Of a stretch of DNA of 6,934 nt, positions 1 through 6,515 are shown piece after piece. Below the pieces are notes generated by a model that saw nothing but the letters and a program-made list of their open reading frames with translations, was not told the DNA's origin and ran no database searches. Numbering within the stretch: the stretch's first letter is position 1; each line of letters starts with the position of its first letter. The stretch is from DATELY01 sp035276085 (GTDB lineage Bacteria > Pseudomonadota > Gammaproteobacteria > Steroidobacterales > Steroidobacteraceae). Both the position numbers and the translations under genes were made by a program. The stretch spans positions 1 to 6,934 of the forward strand of contig DATELY010000295.1 of NCBI GenBank assembly GCA_035276085.1. The letters run 5' to 3'.

Positions 1-128
1 TCGAGAAGTACCAGGTCGAAGACGGGATCTCGTATATCTCCACGGGTGGCGGTGCGTTCCTGGAGTTCCTGGAAGGGAAGAAGTTGCCGGCGGTTGCGAT
101 ATTGGAAGAGCGGGCGAAGAGCGCTTAA
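1..128 (+). CDS. pgk: Phosphoglycerate kinase, C-terminal end (5' truncated by window)
   Basis: Only the last 41 residues are present; reading starts at base 3 and ends at the TAA at 126-128. They contain the family's C-terminal signature ISYISTGGGAFLEFLEG, followed by LPAVAILEERAK, which closely matches the end of bacterial phosphoglycerate kinases. The glycine-rich GGG turn belongs to the nucleotide-binding C-terminal domain. The enzyme is cytosolic and transfers the phosphate of 1,3-bisphosphoglycerate to ADP, giving ATP and 3-phosphoglycerate. A pyruvate kinase gene follows on the same strand, the usual glycolytic neighbourhood. Nothing looks damaged in the visible part. Identification rests on recognising this conserved tail; the catalytic N-terminal domain lies outside the window. 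Confidence 0.95.
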   Translation, partial: EKYQVEDGISYISTGGGAFLEFLEGKKLPAVAILEERAKSA

Positions 129-164
129 TTACATTGCCGCACTCGAAGTAAGCGTCCCTTCCCT

Positions 165-190
165 TGCGCAGCGGGGGCCGCTCCTGCGCA
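165..190 (+). terminator. Bulged hairpin downstream of pgk, possible weak terminator
   Basis: TGCGC (165-169) can pair with GCGCA (186-190), and AGCGG (170-174) with CCGCT (178-182). The loop is GGG and there is a 3-nt CCT bulge at 183-185. It starts 36 nt after the pgk stop codon. There is no following T-run, so it is not a standard intrinsic terminator; it could slow or end pgk transcription or protect the 3' end. Its 3' arm overlaps the next hairpin, so only one of the two can form at a time. Confidence 0.3.
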
Positions 191-224
191 TCCATGCGCG
201 CACGCCATTCGTGCATCCCTGCAC
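186..224 (+). repeat. Two tandem small palindromes sharing a CATCCM loop core
   Basis: GCGCA-TCCA-TGCGC at 186-199 and GTGCA-TCCC-TGCAC at 211-224 are perfect 5-bp stems with 4-nt loops, spaced 25 nt apart start to start. The stems differ in sequence, but the core across the loop is almost identical (CATCCATG and CATCCCTG). This looks like one unit of a dispersed intergenic palindrome family with a conserved loop and covarying stems. The family assignment is inference; the pairing is seen directly. Confidence 0.5.
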
Positions 225-300
225 ATCAGAAGGACCGGAGGAAGTGGCGCGCCAGGACAGGATGGGGGTTGCTCGGGCGAGCGCATCGCTCTCTCAAACG

Positions 301-350
301 CCCCCACCCTAACCCTCCCCCGCTTCGCAGGGGAGGGGACAGGAGTCCCC
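301..350 (+). repeat. C-rich/G-rich palindrome, dispersed-repeat type, with an overlapping second hairpin
   Basis: CCCTCCCC (313-320) pairs perfectly with GGGGAGGG (330-337). Two further G-C pairs (322-323 with 327-328) lie inside, and a CCCACCCTAA lead-in comes before it. From general knowledge, very similar hairpins (CCCTAACCCTC, stem, G-rich return) are scattered through spacers of many Proteobacteria. A second perfect hairpin, GGGGAC (335-340) with GTCCCC (345-350) and loop AGGA, reuses bases 335-337, so the two cannot form together. It sits 75 nt or more upstream of pyk. No T-run follows either hairpin. Confidence 0.6.
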
Positions 351-424
351 CGTCCGCATTCCTCCGCACCAAATCCTCCCGCGCTCACCGTACACTTGCG
401 CGCTCTTCACTTTAGGGTGCGGTC

Positions 425-1858
425 ATGACTCGGCGTACGAAGATTCTGACGACTCTCGGTCCCGCAACGGATAACCCCAAAGTGCTCGCGGAGCTGGTGC
501 GAGCGGGCGCGGATGCGGTGCGCATCAACTTCTCTCATGGGCAGCTCGATCAGCACGCGCGGCGCGTCCAGATGGTGCGCGAGATTGCGGCCGAGATGCA
601 CAAGTGGGTTGCGGTGCTCGGCGATCTGCAAGGGCCGAAGATTCGCATCGAGCGTTTCGCCGATGGCAAGGCGATGCTCACGGAAGGCGACCCGTTCACC
701 CTCGATGTCTCTCTCGACTCGCACGATGGCACTGCGGAATCGGTCGGGGTTGCGTACAAGCGGCTGCCTGAGGATGTGCGTGCGGGCGATACGCTGCTCC
801 TGAACGATGGGCAGATCGTGCTCGACGTCACCGATGTGAGCGGACCGCGCATCCGCACGCGTGTCGTGGTCGGTGGCGAGCTGTCCGACAACAAAGGCAT
901 CAACAAGCAAGGTGGTGGTCTGTCGGCCGGTGCGCTGACCGATAAGGATCGCACCGATATCCGCATGGCAGCCGAGCTCGGAGTCGACTATCTCGCCGTC
1001 TCGTTCGCGCGCGATGCCAGCGACATGGAGGAAGCTCGCGCACTGCTGCGCGAAGCCGGCGGCCATGGTTCGCTCGTCGCGAAGATCGAACGCGGCGAGG
1101 CAATCACCAATCTCGACAAGATCATCCAGGCGAGCGACGTCATCATGGTCGCCCGCGGCGATCTCGGCGTGGAAATGGGCTATGCAGAGCTCACGGGCCT
1201 GCAGAAGCACATCATCGCGGCGACCCGGAAGCACAATCGCGTCGTAATCACAGCGACGCAGATGATGGAATCGATGATCCACAATCCGATTCCCACACGT
1301 GCGGAAGTGTCGGACGTGGCCAACGCCGTCATGGATGGCACTGATGCCGTGATGCTGTCGGGCGAAAGCGCCGTCGGTAAGTATCCCGTGAAGGCCGTGC
1401 AAGCGATGGCGCAGGTCATCGAAGGCGCAGAGAAGTACGAGATGGCGCATACGCCCATCCGTCAGCGGGCTGACGAGGGCGGCTTTCACAAGACGGACGA
1501 GGCGATTGCGCGCGCCGTGATGTACACCGCGAATCATTTCGAGGTGCGCGCGATCGTCGCCTTGACCGAGAGTGGCTCGACCCCGCTGTGGATGTCACGC
1601 ATTCGCTCGGACATTCCGATCTACGCCTTCACCCGCCATGAGACGACTCGTTCGCGCGTGATGCTGTATCGCGGCGTATACCCCGTTGCGTTCGACATCA
1701 CGCACACCAATCCCGAAGTGATCTACGCAGCGATCTTCAAGCGGCTGATGGAAGAGCACCTGGTGAATGAAGGCGAGCGCATCATCCTGACGCAGGGCGA
1801 GCTGACCGGCATTTCGGGCAAGACGAATGCGATGAAGATTCTGGAAGTGCGATTGTGA
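425..1858 (+). CDS. pyk: Pyruvate kinase (PykA-like)
   Basis: The 477-residue product has full length for a bacterial pyruvate kinase and resembles E. coli PykA more than PykF. The enzyme is cytosolic and converts phosphoenolpyruvate and ADP to pyruvate and ATP, the last step of glycolysis. Visible functional residues: Arg33 in VRINFSHG for substrate binding; GDLQGPKIR near residue 67; the active-site signature LVAKIERGEAI with catalytic Lys220 and metal ligand Glu222; Asp246 in ARGDLGVE; and Thr278 in ITATQMMESM. The C-terminal regulatory domain (from about residue 345) is complete, ending in GKTNAMKILEV. The start is ATG with AGGG (414-417) 7 nt upstream. It lies downstream of pgk after a 296-nt repeat-bearing spacer, so it is probably transcribed at least partly on its own. 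The allosteric effector cannot be read from the sequence. No frameshift or missing key residue was seen. Confidence 0.98.
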   Translation: MTRRTKILTTLGPATDNPKVLAELVRAGADAVRINFSHGQLDQHARRVQMVREIAAEMHKWVAVLGDLQGPKIRIERFADGKAMLTEGDPFTLDVSLDSHDGTAESVGVAYKRLPEDVRAGDTLLLNDGQIVLDVTDVSGPRIRTRVVVGGELSDNKGINKQGGGLSAGALTDKDRTDIRMAAELGVDYLAVSFARDASDMEEARALLREAGGHGSLVAKIERGEAITNLDKIIQASDVIMVARGDLGVEMGYAELTGLQKHIIAATRKHNRVVITATQMMESMIHNPIPTRAEVSDVANAVMDGTDAVMLSGESAVGKYPVKAVQAMAQVIEGAEKYEMAHTPIRQRADEGGFHKTDEAIARAVMYTANHFEVRAIVALTESGSTPLWMSRIRSDIPIYAFTRHETTRSRVMLYRGVYPVAFDITHTNPEVIYAAIFKRLMEEHLVNEGERIILTQGELTGISGKTNAMKILEVRL

Positions 1859-1862
1859 AGAA

Positions 1863-1926
1863 AAGAAGCGGTTGGCGGTTGGTTCGGATCAGAGTTCTCC
1901 CTCTTCCCAACCGCTAACCGCCTCTT
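1863..1926 (+). repeat. Inverted repeat built from tandem 7-base words, between pyk and the acylase gene
   Basis: Arms 1863-1882 and 1907-1926 are complementary at 18 of 20 positions. Of the other two, G1874/T1915 can form a G-U pair in RNA and A1867/C1922 is a true mismatch. The loop is 24 nt. The 5' arm holds the heptamer GCGGTTG twice in a row (1868-1881), and the 3' arm holds two near copies of its complement. The word CCTCTTCCCA also recurs as a direct repeat at 1900-1909 and 1921-1930, a period of 21 (three heptamers). The second copy runs almost to the ATG at 1935. There is no T-run, so termination would not be of the classic kind. Confidence 0.75.
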
Positions 1927-1934
1927 CCCACCGC

Positions 1935-4328
1935 ATGCGCGCTCTGAAGCTGTTCCTGCTTGCCATTCTGCTGTTGGTTGTCTTACCGATTGCCGCTGCT
2001 TATGTGCTGTTACGCGCGAGCCTGCCGCAGCTCGATGGCCGGACGGACGTCGCTTCGATCCGCGGCACGATTACGGTCGAACGCGACGCGCTCGGCACGC
2101 CGACCCTGCGCGCCGACTCGCGCGCGGAGCTGGCCTTCGCAACGGGCTTCGTCCATGCCCAGGACCGCTTCTTCCAGATGGATCTGCAACGACGTACCGC
2201 CGCGGGTGAGTTGGCTGAGCTGTTGGGAGCGAACCTGGTGGCGGCGGACAAGCGTCTGCGGCCGCATGGCTTCCGCCGCCTTGCAGAGCAAGTCATCCAG
2301 CGCGTAACACCGGAGCAACGAGCCGTCCTCGAAGGCTACGTTCAGGGTGTGAACGCTGGGCTCGCGGCCCTGCCATCGCGTCCGTGGGAATACTGGGTTC
2401 TGCGCAGCAAGCCGCGCCCATGGCTTGCTGTCGATAGCCTGCTGGTCGCCTATGCCCTGTATCTCGATCTGAACGATTCCACCGGCGATGTCGAGCTTGC
2501 GCGCACGCAGTTGCGCGCAACGCTGCCGCCTGCGCTGTTCGATTTCATGCATCCCGTCGGTACCGAATGGGATGCGCCGATCGATGGCAGTGGCTGGCGT
2601 GGCGCGCCAATTCCAGGGCCCGAAGTGTTCGATCTGCGTACCGGCGCCCCGCGCACCGCGGCGCTCTCCCGGCCTGTCAGGACAGATATCCGCGACGACG
2701 GTGCGACCACGTGGCTCGGTAGTAACAGTTGGGCGCTCGCCGGTTCGCAAACGAAAACCGGCGGCGGTTTGCTCGCCAACGACATGCATCTTGGATTGCG
2801 CGTGCCGAATGTCTGGTATCGCGCGCGCCTGATCGTTCCCGGCGGACAAGAAGCCCGCGACCTGGTGGGTGTCACGATTCCGGGCCTGCCCCTGCTGCTC
2901 GCGGGCAGTAATCGTCAGGTTGCCTGGGGATTGACCAACAGCTATGGCGATTGGACGGATCTCGTGCTCGTGGAACCCGATCCTGCCGATTCGAAACGCT
3001 ATCTCGGCGTCTCGGGCTCGCGTCCGTACGAGCTGCGGCGCGAAGTGATCCAGGTCAAGGATGATGTGCCGGTCACCGTCGATACACGCTGGACGGAGTG
3101 GGGGCCCATCGTGCTCGAAGATGCCGCCGGCCGGCAGTTGGCGCTCGCGTGGACGGCGCATCGTCCGGAGGCAACGAACCTTGGCATGCTGGAGTTGGAG
3201 CAGGCGCGCAGCGTGCAGCAAGCACTCGATGTCGCGAATCGCAGTGGCGGGCCAGTACAGAATTTCGTCGTGGCGGACGCGCAGGGTCATATCGGCTGGA
3301 CCGTCATGGGTCAGATGCCCGTGCGCGCTGGATACGACTCGCGCTTCATCGCCAGCTGGCGCGCCGCGCAAACGGGGTGGACTGGCTGGCGCACAGCGGC
3401 CGAGTATCCGCGCATCGTCGACCCGATGATGGGTCGTATCTGGACCGCGAACTCGCGATCGATCGATGCGAAGGCGTGGCTTGGACTCCTGGGCGATGGC
3501 GACTACTACCTGGGTGCGCGCGCGGCACAGATCCGGGACGACTTGTTTGCCCTGCAGTCCGCGGCGCCGGCCGACATGTTGAAGGTGCAACTCGATGACC
3601 GCGCATTGTTCCTTGCACGCTGGCGCGATCTGCTGCTCGAACAACTACGCACGCCGAATGAGCTGAACGCTCCCGTTTACGGCAAGGCGCGCGAGTACGT
3701 CGAGCGCTGGAGCGGACGCGCGAGCGTCGATGACGTGGGTTATCGCATCGTGCGCGCCTTTCGTGCTCAGGCGCAGTCGCGTGTCTTCGAGTCGTTCACG
3801 GCGACGGTTCCGCCGTTGAATGGACAGCAATTCCGTCCCTCGCCGCAGTTCGAAGGCGCGCTGTGGCAGCTCGTGACGCAACAGCCCGAGCATCTGCTCG
3901 ATCCGCGCTACTGGAACTGGCATCAAGCACTGCTCGATGACTTCAAACGCGCCGTGGATGAGCTCGCTGCCGAATGTAGCGATCTCGCCCGCTGTACGTG
4001 GGGCGAGGCGAATCGACTGAAGATGCAACATCCCCTGACTCCCGCGCTGCCCCGGCTGTCGCAGTGGCTGGACATGCCGGTGCAGCCGCTGCCCGGCGAT
4101 GTGAACATGCCGCGTGTACAAGGACCGTCGTTCGGCGCGTCGCAACGACTCATCGTGACGCCGGGACGTGAGTCAGAAGGGTTTCTCTCCACACCCGGTG
4201 GTGCTTCCGGCCATCCGCTCTCGCCGTTCTATCGCTCGACACACGCGGCCTGGGCCGACGGCGCTGCTCAACCTTTGCTGCCGGGAGCCACGCAGCATCG
4301 GCTCGCGTTGGTGCCGTCGAGCCGCTGA
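1935..4328 (+). CDS. Penicillin acylase family protein (Ntn hydrolase), membrane-anchored
   Basis: The 797-residue product has the layout of a self-cleaving penicillin/acyl-homoserine-lactone acylase precursor. Residues 6-26 form a hydrophobic N-terminal segment after MRALK, a signal or membrane anchor, so it probably acts in the periplasm. The alpha-chain region carries the family pattern ITVERDALGTPTLRA, then FATGFVHAQDRFFQMDLQRR (about residues 70-90). The expected autocatalytic cut is before Ser263 in LGSNSWALAG, making Ser263 the beta-chain N-terminal nucleophile. Ala323 (LLLAGSNRQVAWGL) and Asn506 (IWTANSR, beta position 244) match the oxyanion-hole Ala and Asn of E. coli penicillin G acylase. 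The family hydrolyses amides such as beta-lactam side chains or N-acyl-homoserine lactones; the substrate here cannot be told. The ATG at 1935 is preferred over an in-frame TTG at 1872, because the extra 21 residues are encoded by the inverted repeat and would precede the signal segment. No Shine-Dalgarno is visible before this ATG. Confidence 0.92.
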   Translation: MRALKLFLLAILLLVVLPIAAAYVLLRASLPQLDGRTDVASIRGTITVERDALGTPTLRADSRAELAFATGFVHAQDRFFQMDLQRRTAAGELAELLGANLVAADKRLRPHGFRRLAEQVIQRVTPEQRAVLEGYVQGVNAGLAALPSRPWEYWVLRSKPRPWLAVDSLLVAYALYLDLNDSTGDVELARTQLRATLPPALFDFMHPVGTEWDAPIDGSGWRGAPIPGPEVFDLRTGAPRTAALSRPVRTDIRDDGATTWLGSNSWALAGSQTKTGGGLLANDMHLGLRVPNVWYRARLIVPGGQEARDLVGVTIPGLPLLLAGSNRQVAWGLTNSYGDWTDLVLVEPDPADSKRYLGVSGSRPYELRREVIQVKDDVPVTVDTRWTEWGPIVLEDAAGRQLALAWTAHRPEATNLGMLELEQARSVQQALDVANRSGGPVQNFVVADAQGHIGWTVMGQMPVRAGYDSRFIASWRAAQTGWTGWRTAAEYPRIVDPMMGRIWTANSRSIDAKAWLGLLGDGDYYLGARAAQIRDDLFALQSAAPADMLKVQLDDRALFLARWRDLLLEQLRTPNELNAPVYGKAREYVERWSGRASVDDVGYRIVRAFRAQAQSRVFESFTATVPPLNGQQFRPSPQFEGALWQLVTQQPEHLLDPRYWNWHQALLDDFKRAVDELAAECSDLARCTWGEANRLKMQHPLTPALPRLSQWLDMPVQPLPGDVNMPRVQGPSFGASQRLIVTPGRESEGFLSTPGGASGHPLSPFYRSTHAAWADGAAQPLLPGATQHRLALVPSSR

Positions 4329-4396
4329 CACACTGCATTCGGTGCTGCCAGACGTTATCCTGCGGTGAACTTTCCCGCCGTCCGCCCGGAGATGTA

Positions 4397-5248
4397 ATGA
4401 ATTCGCGCTTCGAAGGCACTGAACGCTATGTCGTCACCGACGATTTGATGCTCGCCGTGAACGCCGCCGTGACGCTGGGGCGGCCGCTGTTGGTGAAGGG
4501 TGAGCCCGGCACGGGCAAGACGCAGCTGGCGGAAGAGGTTGCGGGCTCGCTCAAGCGCCCGCTGTACCGTTGGCATATCAAGTCCACGACCAAGGCCCAG
4601 CAGGGGCTGTACGAATACGACGCGGTGTCGCGCTTGCGCGACTCGCAGCTTGGCGAAGCCAAGGTGCACGACATTGCGAACTACATCGTCAAGGGACGCC
4701 TGTGGGAGGCGTTCGACTGCGATGTGCAGCCGGTCTTGCTGGTCGATGAGATCGACAAAGCCGACATCGAGTTTCCGAACGATCTCTTGCACGAGCTCGA
4801 TCGAATGGAGTTCTACGTGTACGAGACGCGGCAATGGGTCAAGGCGCGTCATCGACCGATCATCGTGATCACGAGCAACAACGAGAAGGAGCTGCCGGAT
4901 GCGTTTCTGCGACGCTGCTTCTTCCACTACATCCGCTTCCCGGACGCGGAGACGATGGAACGCATCGTGCGCGTGCACTATCCCGATCTGAAGCGCGAGC
5001 TGCTGGCAGAAGCGCTGAGCTCGTTCTTCCGTGTGCGCGAGATGCCGGGACTGAAGAAGAAACCCTCCACCTCCGAGTTGCTCGACTGGATCAAGCTGCT
5101 GCTCGCCGAGGACATTCCGCCGGAGGCCCTGCGGTCGGACGATCCGAAGAAGGCGATCCCGCCACTGTATGGCGCATTGCTCAAGAACGAGCAGGATGTG
5201 CATCTGTTCGAGCAGCTGGTGTTCCTGCATAGAAGGCAGAGCCGATGA
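4397..5248 (+). CDS. MoxR-family AAA+ ATPase, partner of a VWA protein
   Basis: The 283-residue product is a compact single-domain MoxR AAA+ ATPase, cytosolic and expected to form a ring. Walker A is GEPGTGKT at 35-42. Walker B is LLVDE with Asp117-Glu118. Sensor 1 Asn161 lies in ITSNNEKELPDAFLRR, which supplies candidate arginine fingers Arg172/Arg173. The stretch IKSTTKAQQGLYEYDAVSRLRDSQLG after Walker A is, as I recall, typical of the MoxR subgroup paired with CoxE-like VWA proteins. The start ATG has a good GGAG (4388-4391) 5 nt upstream. The VWA gene follows after 87 nt on the same strand, and such pairs are known to work together in inserting cofactors or remodelling protein complexes. 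No client gene is visible here, so the process served is unknown. A 68-nt gap separates it from the acylase gene, with no hairpin and no convincing promoter. Confidence 0.95.
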   Translation: MNSRFEGTERYVVTDDLMLAVNAAVTLGRPLLVKGEPGTGKTQLAEEVAGSLKRPLYRWHIKSTTKAQQGLYEYDAVSRLRDSQLGEAKVHDIANYIVKGRLWEAFDCDVQPVLLVDEIDKADIEFPNDLLHELDRMEFYVYETRQWVKARHRPIIVITSNNEKELPDAFLRRCFFHYIRFPDAETMERIVRVHYPDLKRELLAEALSSFFRVREMPGLKKKPSTSELLDWIKLLLAEDIPPEALRSDDPKKAIPPLYGALLKNEQDVHLFEQLVFLHRRQSR

Positions 5249-5252
5249 GCGC

Positions 5253-5333
5253 GGCCCACGGTCTACTGGCTACGGGCTACAGCCAGACAGGGCAGCGCTC
5301 TGGCCGTAGCCCGTAGCCGTTGCCTGTTGACTC
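5253..5333 (+). repeat. Inverted repeat built from tandem 7-base words, between the MoxR and VWA genes
   Basis: The strong stem is 5268-5287 with 5299-5318: 19 of 20 positions pair (A5281/C5305 is the exception) around an 11-nt loop. The left side reads as four consecutive heptamers, each ending in AC: GGCCCAC (5253), GGTCTAC (5260), TGGCTAC (5267) and GGGCTAC (5274). The right side starts with the complements GTAGCCC (5306) and GTAGCCG (5313), then two weaker words (5320-5333). The stem ends 17 nt before the ATG of the VWA gene. No T-run follows. The stem should be stable in RNA and could set the ratio of the two partner proteins; that role is inference. Confidence 0.8.
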
Positions 5334-5335
5334 TT

Positions 5336-6511
5336 ATGCTCATCCCGTTCTTCTTCAAGCTGCGTGAAGGCGGTGTGCCCGTCAGTCTGACGGAGTTCCT
5401 GCTGCTGCTGGAATCGCTGGACGCGCAGCTTGCCGAATCGAGCGCTGAGAAGTTCTATTACCTGTCGCGCGCTTGCCTGGTGAAGGACGAGCGTCACTAC
5501 GATCGCTTCGATCGCGTGTTCGCGGCCTACTTCAAAGGCATCGAAGACGCATTCAACATGCTGGTGGCAAAGTTGCCGGAAGAATGGCTGAAGCGCCTGA
5601 GCGAACGCATCTTGTCGGAAGAAGAGAAGGCACAGGTCGAAGCGCTGGGCGGCTGGGACAAGCTCATGCAGACGCTGAAGGAGCGGCTCAAGGAGCAGAA
5701 GGAGCGGCACGAAGGCGGCAACAAATGGATCGGTACGAATGGCACCTCGCCGTTCGGCGCATACGGCTACAACCCCGAAGGCATGCGCATCGGGCAGAAC
5801 GAGACGCGCAACAAGCGCGCGGTAAAGGTGTGGGACCGACGCGACTTTCGCAATCTCGATGACACGATCGAGCTCGGCACGCGCAACATCAAGGTGGCGC
5901 TACGCAAGCTGCGCAAGTTCGCACGCGAAGGCGCGGCCGATCAGCTCGATCTCGATGACACGATCAGCTCGACAGCGCGTAACGCGGGGCTGCTCGACCT
6001 GAAGTTCGTGCCGGAGCGGCACAATGCGATCAAAGTGCTCTTGTTCCTGGACGTCGGCGGTTCGATGGAGCCGTACGTGCGTGTATGCGAGGAGCTGTTC
6101 TCGGCGGCGCGCTCCGAGTTCAAGCACTTGAAGTATTACTACTTCCACAACTTCATTTATGAAAGCGTGTGGCAGGACAATCGCCGCCGTCACCAAGAGC
6201 GCATCGCCACGCAAGAGGTGCTGCGCACCTATGGCCACGATTACAAGCTGATCTTCGTCGGCGATGCCGCAATGAGCCCGTACGAGATCGTGCAGCCCGG
6301 CGGCAGCGTCGAACACTGGAACGAGGAAGCAGGCTCGGTATGGATGCAGCGTCTGGTGAAAACGTGGCCGCACCACGTCTGGCTCAATCCCGAGCCGGAG
6401 TCACGCTGGAACTACACGCAGTCGATCAACATCGTGCGCGAGCTGGTGGAGGAGCGGATGTTCCCGCTGACGCTGCAGGGGCTGGATAAGGCGATCAAGG
6501 CGCTGCATTGA
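5336..6511 (+). CDS. VWA domain-containing CoxE-like protein
   Basis: The 391-residue product belongs to the CoxE-like VWA family that pairs with MoxR ATPases. It begins MLIPFFFKLREGGVPVSLTEFLLLL, typical of the family, followed by a largely helical, charged region to about residue 225. The VWA domain starts at IKVLLFLDVGGSM. Its metal-site (MIDAS) motif is DxGxS (Asp239, Gly241, Ser243) instead of the classic DxSxS. A further acidic residue, Asp310, lies in IFVGDAAMSPYE. No signal peptide is seen, so it is probably cytosolic. The likely job is as adaptor and client-binding partner of the upstream ATPase, as CoxE is to CoxD in CO dehydrogenase maturation; the client here is unknown. ATG 5336 is chosen over the in-frame TTG at 5327 because it gives the usual family N-terminus. 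No Shine-Dalgarno is visible, and a strong hairpin ends 17 nt before the start. Confidence 0.93.
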   Translation: MLIPFFFKLREGGVPVSLTEFLLLLESLDAQLAESSAEKFYYLSRACLVKDERHYDRFDRVFAAYFKGIEDAFNMLVAKLPEEWLKRLSERILSEEEKAQVEALGGWDKLMQTLKERLKEQKERHEGGNKWIGTNGTSPFGAYGYNPEGMRIGQNETRNKRAVKVWDRRDFRNLDDTIELGTRNIKVALRKLRKFAREGAADQLDLDDTISSTARNAGLLDLKFVPERHNAIKVLLFLDVGGSMEPYVRVCEELFSAARSEFKHLKYYYFHNFIYESVWQDNRRRHQERIATQEVLRTYGHDYKLIFVGDAAMSPYEIVQPGGSVEHWNEEAGSVWMQRLVKTWPHHVWLNPEPESRWNYTQSINIVRELVEERMFPLTLQGLDKAIKALH

Positions 6512-6515
6512 GAGC

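Noticed and set aside
391..396. TACACT as a -10 box for pyk
   Set aside because: It matches the consensus at 4 of 6 positions, but no -35 like sequence lies 16-18 nt upstream, so it is too weak to call.
46..415. Short open frames in the pgk end and pgk-pyk spacer (46-312 and 164-415 plus strand, 125-388 minus strand)
   Set aside because: They run through palindromic repeat sequence or overlap the pgk end. Their peptides are Arg/Pro/Ser-rich low complexity, and they have no convincing ribosome site.
407..1537. 376-codon open frame on the minus strand across pyk
   Set aside because: It is exactly in register with the sense codons of pyk, where a stop would need the sense codons TTA, CTA or TCA, which are rare in GC-rich genes. 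The peptide shows no recognisable family.
1872..1934. TTG start giving a 21-residue longer acylase
   Set aside because: The TTG lies inside the inverted repeat arm, and the added Ser/Pro-rich peptide would come before the signal/anchor segment. The ATG at 1935 gives a normal N-terminus.
2010..3644. 544-codon open frame on the minus strand inside the acylase gene, and a further 166-codon one at 3645-4145
   Set aside because: Both are in antisense register with a clearly real, full-length acylase. Their length is explained by the rarity of TTA/CTA/TCA codons.
4356..4361. TATCCT as a -10 box for the MoxR gene
   Set aside because: It has 4 of 6 matches and the best -35 at correct spacing has only 3 of 6, which is not distinguishable from chance.
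5327..5335. TTG start giving a 3-residue longer VWA protein
   Set aside because: The ATG at 5336 yields the usual MLIPFF start of the family. Neither start has a clear ribosome site.
4355..6376. Minus-strand open frames at 4355-5230, 5270-5710 and 5900-6376
   Set aside because: All are in antisense register with the MoxR and VWA genes and have no recognisable protein features.
5336..6511. Calling the pair coxD/coxE by name
   Set aside because: No CO dehydrogenase or other cox genes are in the window, and MoxR-VWA pairs serve many clients, so the symbols would overstate the function.
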